Origin: an uncultured Collinsella sp.
Lineage (GTDB): Bacteria > Actinomycetota > Coriobacteriia > Coriobacteriales > Coriobacteriaceae
Length of the DNA: 8,788 nucleotides
NCBI GenBank assembly: GCA_902465115.1
Contig: CABQMC010000054.1
Coordinates: 1 to 8,788 of the forward strand
Direction of reading: 5' to 3'
Notes under the pieces: model-generated
What the model saw: the letters and a program-made list of their open reading frames with translations, nothing else
The model's database searches: none
What the model was told of the DNA's origin: nothing
Shown here: in pieces, positions 6,484 through 8,788 of the stretch
How the letters are laid out: the number at the start of each line of letters is the position of its first letter
Position numbering within the stretch: the stretch's first letter is position 1
Program-made: the position numbers and the translations under genes

Positions 6484-7827
6484 CTAGTTGGCCATGACGC
6501 CTTCTGTCCAGGCCTCGACGTCCTCGATGCGCAGGACGTTGGCGACCTCGGCCACGCAGTCGACGCTGGCAAGCTCGGCGGCGGCAGCCTGGACGTCCTT
6601 CTCGAGCGCGCGGTGCGTTAGGAAGATGACCGAGCAGGCATCGCTGACGCCCGACTTGCCGTCTTCGACCTGGTTGATGAGCGAGATCGAGATGTTGTGC
6701 TTGGCAAAGATATCGACCGTCTCGGACAGGGCGCCCACGCGGTCGGCGACCTTCAGGCGCACATAGTACTTGGTCTGGAGCTCGTCCATGGGCTTAAAGG
6801 TGAGGTTGTGGCCATAGGGCTCAATCTCGGGCAATGGAGCCACGCCGCGGCTGATCTGCTCAGAGAGCGACAGGATATCGCCCACGACGGCGCTCGCGGT
6901 GGGGAAGGAGCCTGCGCCGGCACCGTAGAACATAGTCTCGCCCACGGCGTCGCCCACCACGTAGATAGCGTTCATGGCGCCGTTGACCTTGGCAAGCATG
7001 TGGTCGGCGGGAATCAGCGTGGGATGCACGCGGACGTCGACGCCGGCGTCGGTGTTGCGGGCGATGCCGAGCAGCTTAATGGTGTAGCCGAGCTCGCGGG
7101 CCTGGGCGATGTCCTCGGCGCCGATGGTACGGATACCCTGCTGGTACACATCGTCGGTGGTAACGCGGGTGCCAAAGCCGATGGAGGCGAGGATGGCCGT
7201 CTTACTGGCGGCGTCGAAGCCGTCGACGTCGGCGGATGGGTCGGCCTCGGCATAGCCCTTGGCCTGCGCGTCGGCAAGCACGTCGGCGTAATCGGCGCCC
7301 TCGGCGTCCATGCGCGACAGGATGTAGTTGGTGGTGCCGTTGAGAATGCCAGCGATGGTCAGGATCTTGTTGCCCACCAGGTCATGCTCGAGCGTGCTGA
7401 CAATGGGGATGCCACCGCCGCAGCTGGCCTCGCACTTAATCTGCACGCCGCACGCGCGCGCCTTCTCGGCAAGCGTCTCGACGTGACGGCCCAGCAGGGC
7501 CTTGTTGGCAGAGACGACGTGCTTGCCGTGCTCAAAGGCAGTGGTGAAGATCTCGGTTGCGGGATGCTCGCCGCCGATCAACTCGACGACGATATCGACG
7601 GCGGGGTCGGTGACGACGTCGTGCCAGTCGCTCGTAAAGGCCTCGCGCTCAATACCGGCGGCTTCGGCCTGCTCCCAGGCAAGCGCGCAGGCGCGGGTCA
7701 GCTTAAGGTCGATGCCGTAGGCGGCCAGGTACTCATCGTGGTGGCTCTTGATCAGACGGGCCACGCCGCCGCCGACGGTTCCCAGACCGATGAGGCCGAC
7801 GTTCACGGTGCGCAGGGGTTCGCTCAT
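6484..7827 (-). CDS. hom: Homoserine dehydrogenase with C-terminal ACT domain
   Basis: Reduces L-aspartate 4-semialdehyde to L-homoserine with NAD(P)H in the cytosol, the branch step to threonine and methionine. The 447-residue protein has the full bacterial architecture. A Rossmann domain carries GLIGLGTVGGG (residues 11-21) and SANKALL (106-112). The catalytic domain has AGILNGTTNYILSRM (159-173) and GYAEADPSADVDGFDAASK (191-209). E194, D205 and K209 have the 11- and 4-residue spacing of the known catalytic Glu/Asp/Lys set. An ACT domain follows from about 352 to 435 (RVGALSETVDIFAKHNISISLINQ), typical of feedback inhibition by threonine. The ATG has AAGGAG six bases upstream. The stop is followed by an intrinsic terminator. 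A divergent transporter gene lies upstream; no thrC or thrB is adjacent within the window, so hom appears monocistronic here. Confidence 0.97.
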   Translation of the reverse strand: MSEPLRTVNVGLIGLGTVGGGVARLIKSHHDEYLAAYGIDLKLTRACALAWEQAEAAGIEREAFTSDWHDVVTDPAVDIVVELIGGEHPATEIFTTAFEHGKHVVSANKALLGRHVETLAEKARACGVQIKCEASCGGGIPIVSTLEHDLVGNKILTIAGILNGTTNYILSRMDAEGADYADVLADAQAKGYAEADPSADVDGFDAASKTAILASIGFGTRVTTDDVYQQGIRTIGAEDIAQARELGYTIKLLGIARNTDAGVDVRVHPTLIPADHMLAKVNGAMNAIYVVGDAVGETMFYGAGAGSFPTASAVVGDILSLSEQISRGVAPLPEIEPYGHNLTFKPMDELQTKYYVRLKVADRVGALSETVDIFAKHNISISLINQVEDGKSGVSDACSVIFLTHRALEKDVQAAAAELASVDCVAEVANVLRIEDVEAWTEGVMAN

Positions 7828-7881
7828 AGATAGCTCCTTCGTGCATCTTATGGATGGATTAACCGCTTAAAGGTTGAGTGC

Positions 7882-7887
7882 ATTCTA
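7882..7887 (-). promoter_or_regulatory. Possible -10 box of hom
   Basis: On the minus strand TAGAAT (complement of 7882-7887) matches the -10 consensus at five of six positions, about 55 bases before the hom ATG. No recognisable -35 lies 16-18 bp upstream and there is no extended -10 TG, so this is only a candidate. Confidence 0.22.
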
Positions 7888-7980
7888 GCGTGAAGTGCGG
7901 GCGCGTGCTTGCCTGGCAGTGGGAGCAGCACAAAACGCCACCCCCGAAACGCTGCGGAAACATTGGAAACACGCTCGCTA

Positions 7981-8028
7981 CAAACGAACTTCCGTAACAA
8001 ACTGTCAACGTTTGCACCATAAGGTTTG
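7981..8028. promoter_or_regulatory. Cluster of CAAAC/GTTTG elements, candidate promoter-operator of the substrate-binding protein gene
   Basis: CAAAC occurs at 7981-7985 and 7998-8002 (each preceded by A), and GTTTG at 8010-8014 and 8024-8028 (each followed by C). The inner pair forms a dyad with a 7-bp centre and the outer pair is nearly concentric with it. A weak sigma-70-like promoter overlaps the inner dyad: GTAACA (7994-7999), an 18-bp spacer and CATAAG (8018-8023), each matching four of six consensus bases. It would start a transcript about 50 bases before the 8078 ATG. Function is inferred from position and symmetry only. Confidence 0.35.
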
Positions 8029-8077
8029 CCCTGTACCGCAAGACGGCCGCACCGCGGCCAGCGAAAAGGGGGACACC

Positions 8078-8788
8078 ATGTTTAGCATCAACAACGTACT
8101 TAACCGCAGGAGTTTCTTGGCTGGCGCTGCGGCGCTCGGTAGCACCGCGGCACTCGCTGGTTGCTCGTCGGGTGGCTCGGACGGCGGCTCCGCCGATGAC
8201 GGCAAGACCTTCAAGATCGGTGTCATCGGCCCTCTGACCGGCGCCGCGGCAACCTATGGCGTTTCGGCCGAGAAGGGTGCCAAGCTCGCCGCCAAGGATT
8301 TCTCGACCAAGGACCTCAAACTCTCGCTTAAGTCCGAGGATGACGTCGCTGACGGCGAGAAGGCCATCAACGCCTTCAATACCTTGTGCGACTGGGGCAT
8401 GCAGGCGCTCGTCGGCCCCGTTACCACCGGTGCCGCCGTCGCCGTCTCGGGCGAGATCGCCGACGATATGCTCATGGTCACGCCCTCGGCCTCGTCTCTC
8501 GACGTCACCAAGGACAAGACCACGGTTTTCCAGGTTTGCTTCACCGATCCCACCATGGGCGCCAGCGCCGCAAAGTTCTTGGCCGAGAAGTACGCGGATG
8601 CCAAGATCGCCCTGTTCTACAACTCCGGCGATACGTATAGCTCGGGCGTTGCCGACGCTTTTGCCGAGCAGGCCAAGGCGTCCAAGCTCGACATCGTCGA
8701 TACCGAGACCTTTAAGGACGACTCTTCCACGAGCTTTACCAACCAGCTCACCAAGGCCAAGGAGGCCGGCGCCACGCTCATCTTTGCG
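8078..8788 (+). CDS. ABC transporter substrate-binding lipoprotein, branched-chain amino acid (LivJ/LivK) type, 3' end beyond window
   Basis: The 237 codons in the window encode the N-terminal part of a type I periplasmic-binding-fold protein (Peripla_BP_6-like), which captures an amino acid or related solute outside the membrane for an ABC importer. Residues 1-29 are an export signal: NRRSFLAGAAALG (9-21) resembles a Tat twin-arginine motif and LAGC (26-29) is a lipobox, predicting lipidation at Cys29. A Gly/Ser/Asp-rich linker follows. The mature domain starts at about residue 44 with FKIGVIGPLTGAAATYGVSAEKGAKLA, typical of the family. Further typical segments are ALVGPVTTGAAVAVSGEIA and MLMVTPSASS. 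The ATG is preceded by AAGGGGG six bases upstream. Permease and ATPase genes (livH/M/G/F type) would be expected to the right, outside the window. The ligand cannot be told from sequence alone. Confidence 0.93.
   Translation, partial: MFSINNVLNRRSFLAGAAALGSTAALAGCSSGGSDGGSADDGKTFKIGVIGPLTGAAATYGVSAEKGAKLAAKDFSTKDLKLSLKSEDDVADGEKAINAFNTLCDWGMQALVGPVTTGAAVAVSGEIADDMLMVTPSASSLDVTKDKTTVFQVCFTDPTMGASAAKFLAEKYADAKIALFYNSGDTYSSGVADAFAEQAKASKLDIVDTETFKDDSSTSFTNQLTKAKEAGATLIFA

Noticed and set aside
6697..7833. A 378-codon plus-strand open frame opposite hom
   Set aside because: Antisense shadow of hom with the same low-complexity composition; the minus strand has clear homoserine dehydrogenase catalytic motifs and an ACT domain.

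Overview
The window is GC-rich, compact bacterial DNA. Gene content and style suggest a gut-type actinobacterium of the Coriobacteriia (Collinsella or a relative). The signs are a single-chain PurL with a fused glutaminase domain, third codon positions rich in G and C, strong Shine-Dalgarno sites and a BaiA-like dehydrogenase. The lineage is an inference from these features, not a database result.

Layout from left to right. (1) Positions 1-3427, minus strand: most of a large purL (FGAM synthase with C-terminal glutamine amidotransferase domain), cut at its C-terminal end by the window edge. (2) 3428-3611: divergent intergenic region. (3) 3612-5174, plus strand: a CPA2-type cation:proton antiporter with a charged cytosolic tail. 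(4) 5175-5519: gap between convergent genes. It holds the most unusual feature here: eight copies of a 15-bp motif, alternating in orientation, with starts 31 bp apart (one step of 30). They form four consecutive 15-16-15 hairpin units, followed by a strong intrinsic terminator. (5) 5520-6269, minus strand: a classical short-chain dehydrogenase/reductase resembling the bile-acid 3alpha-hydroxysteroid dehydrogenase BaiA. (6) 6270-6483: its upstream region, with an inverted repeat and the terminator of the next gene. (7) 6484-7827, minus strand: hom, homoserine dehydrogenase with an ACT domain. (8) 7828-8077: divergent promoter region with clustered CAAAC/GTTTG elements. (9) 8078 to the right edge, plus strand: N-terminal part of a branched-chain-amino-acid-type ABC transporter substrate-binding lipoprotein.

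The genes do not form one operon. Each appears to be transcribed separately: two divergent gaps, one convergent gap, and a terminator between hom and the dehydrogenase. They cover de novo purine synthesis (purL), monovalent cation/pH homeostasis (antiporter), NAD(P)-linked alcohol/ketone oxidoreduction (SDR), aspartate-family amino acid synthesis (hom) and amino acid uptake (substrate-binding protein).

Most of the sequence is ordinary core metabolism. The candidate for something undescribed is the phased, alternating inverted-repeat array at 5190-5420. Very long open frames opposite purL and hom are antisense shadows and are not annotated.
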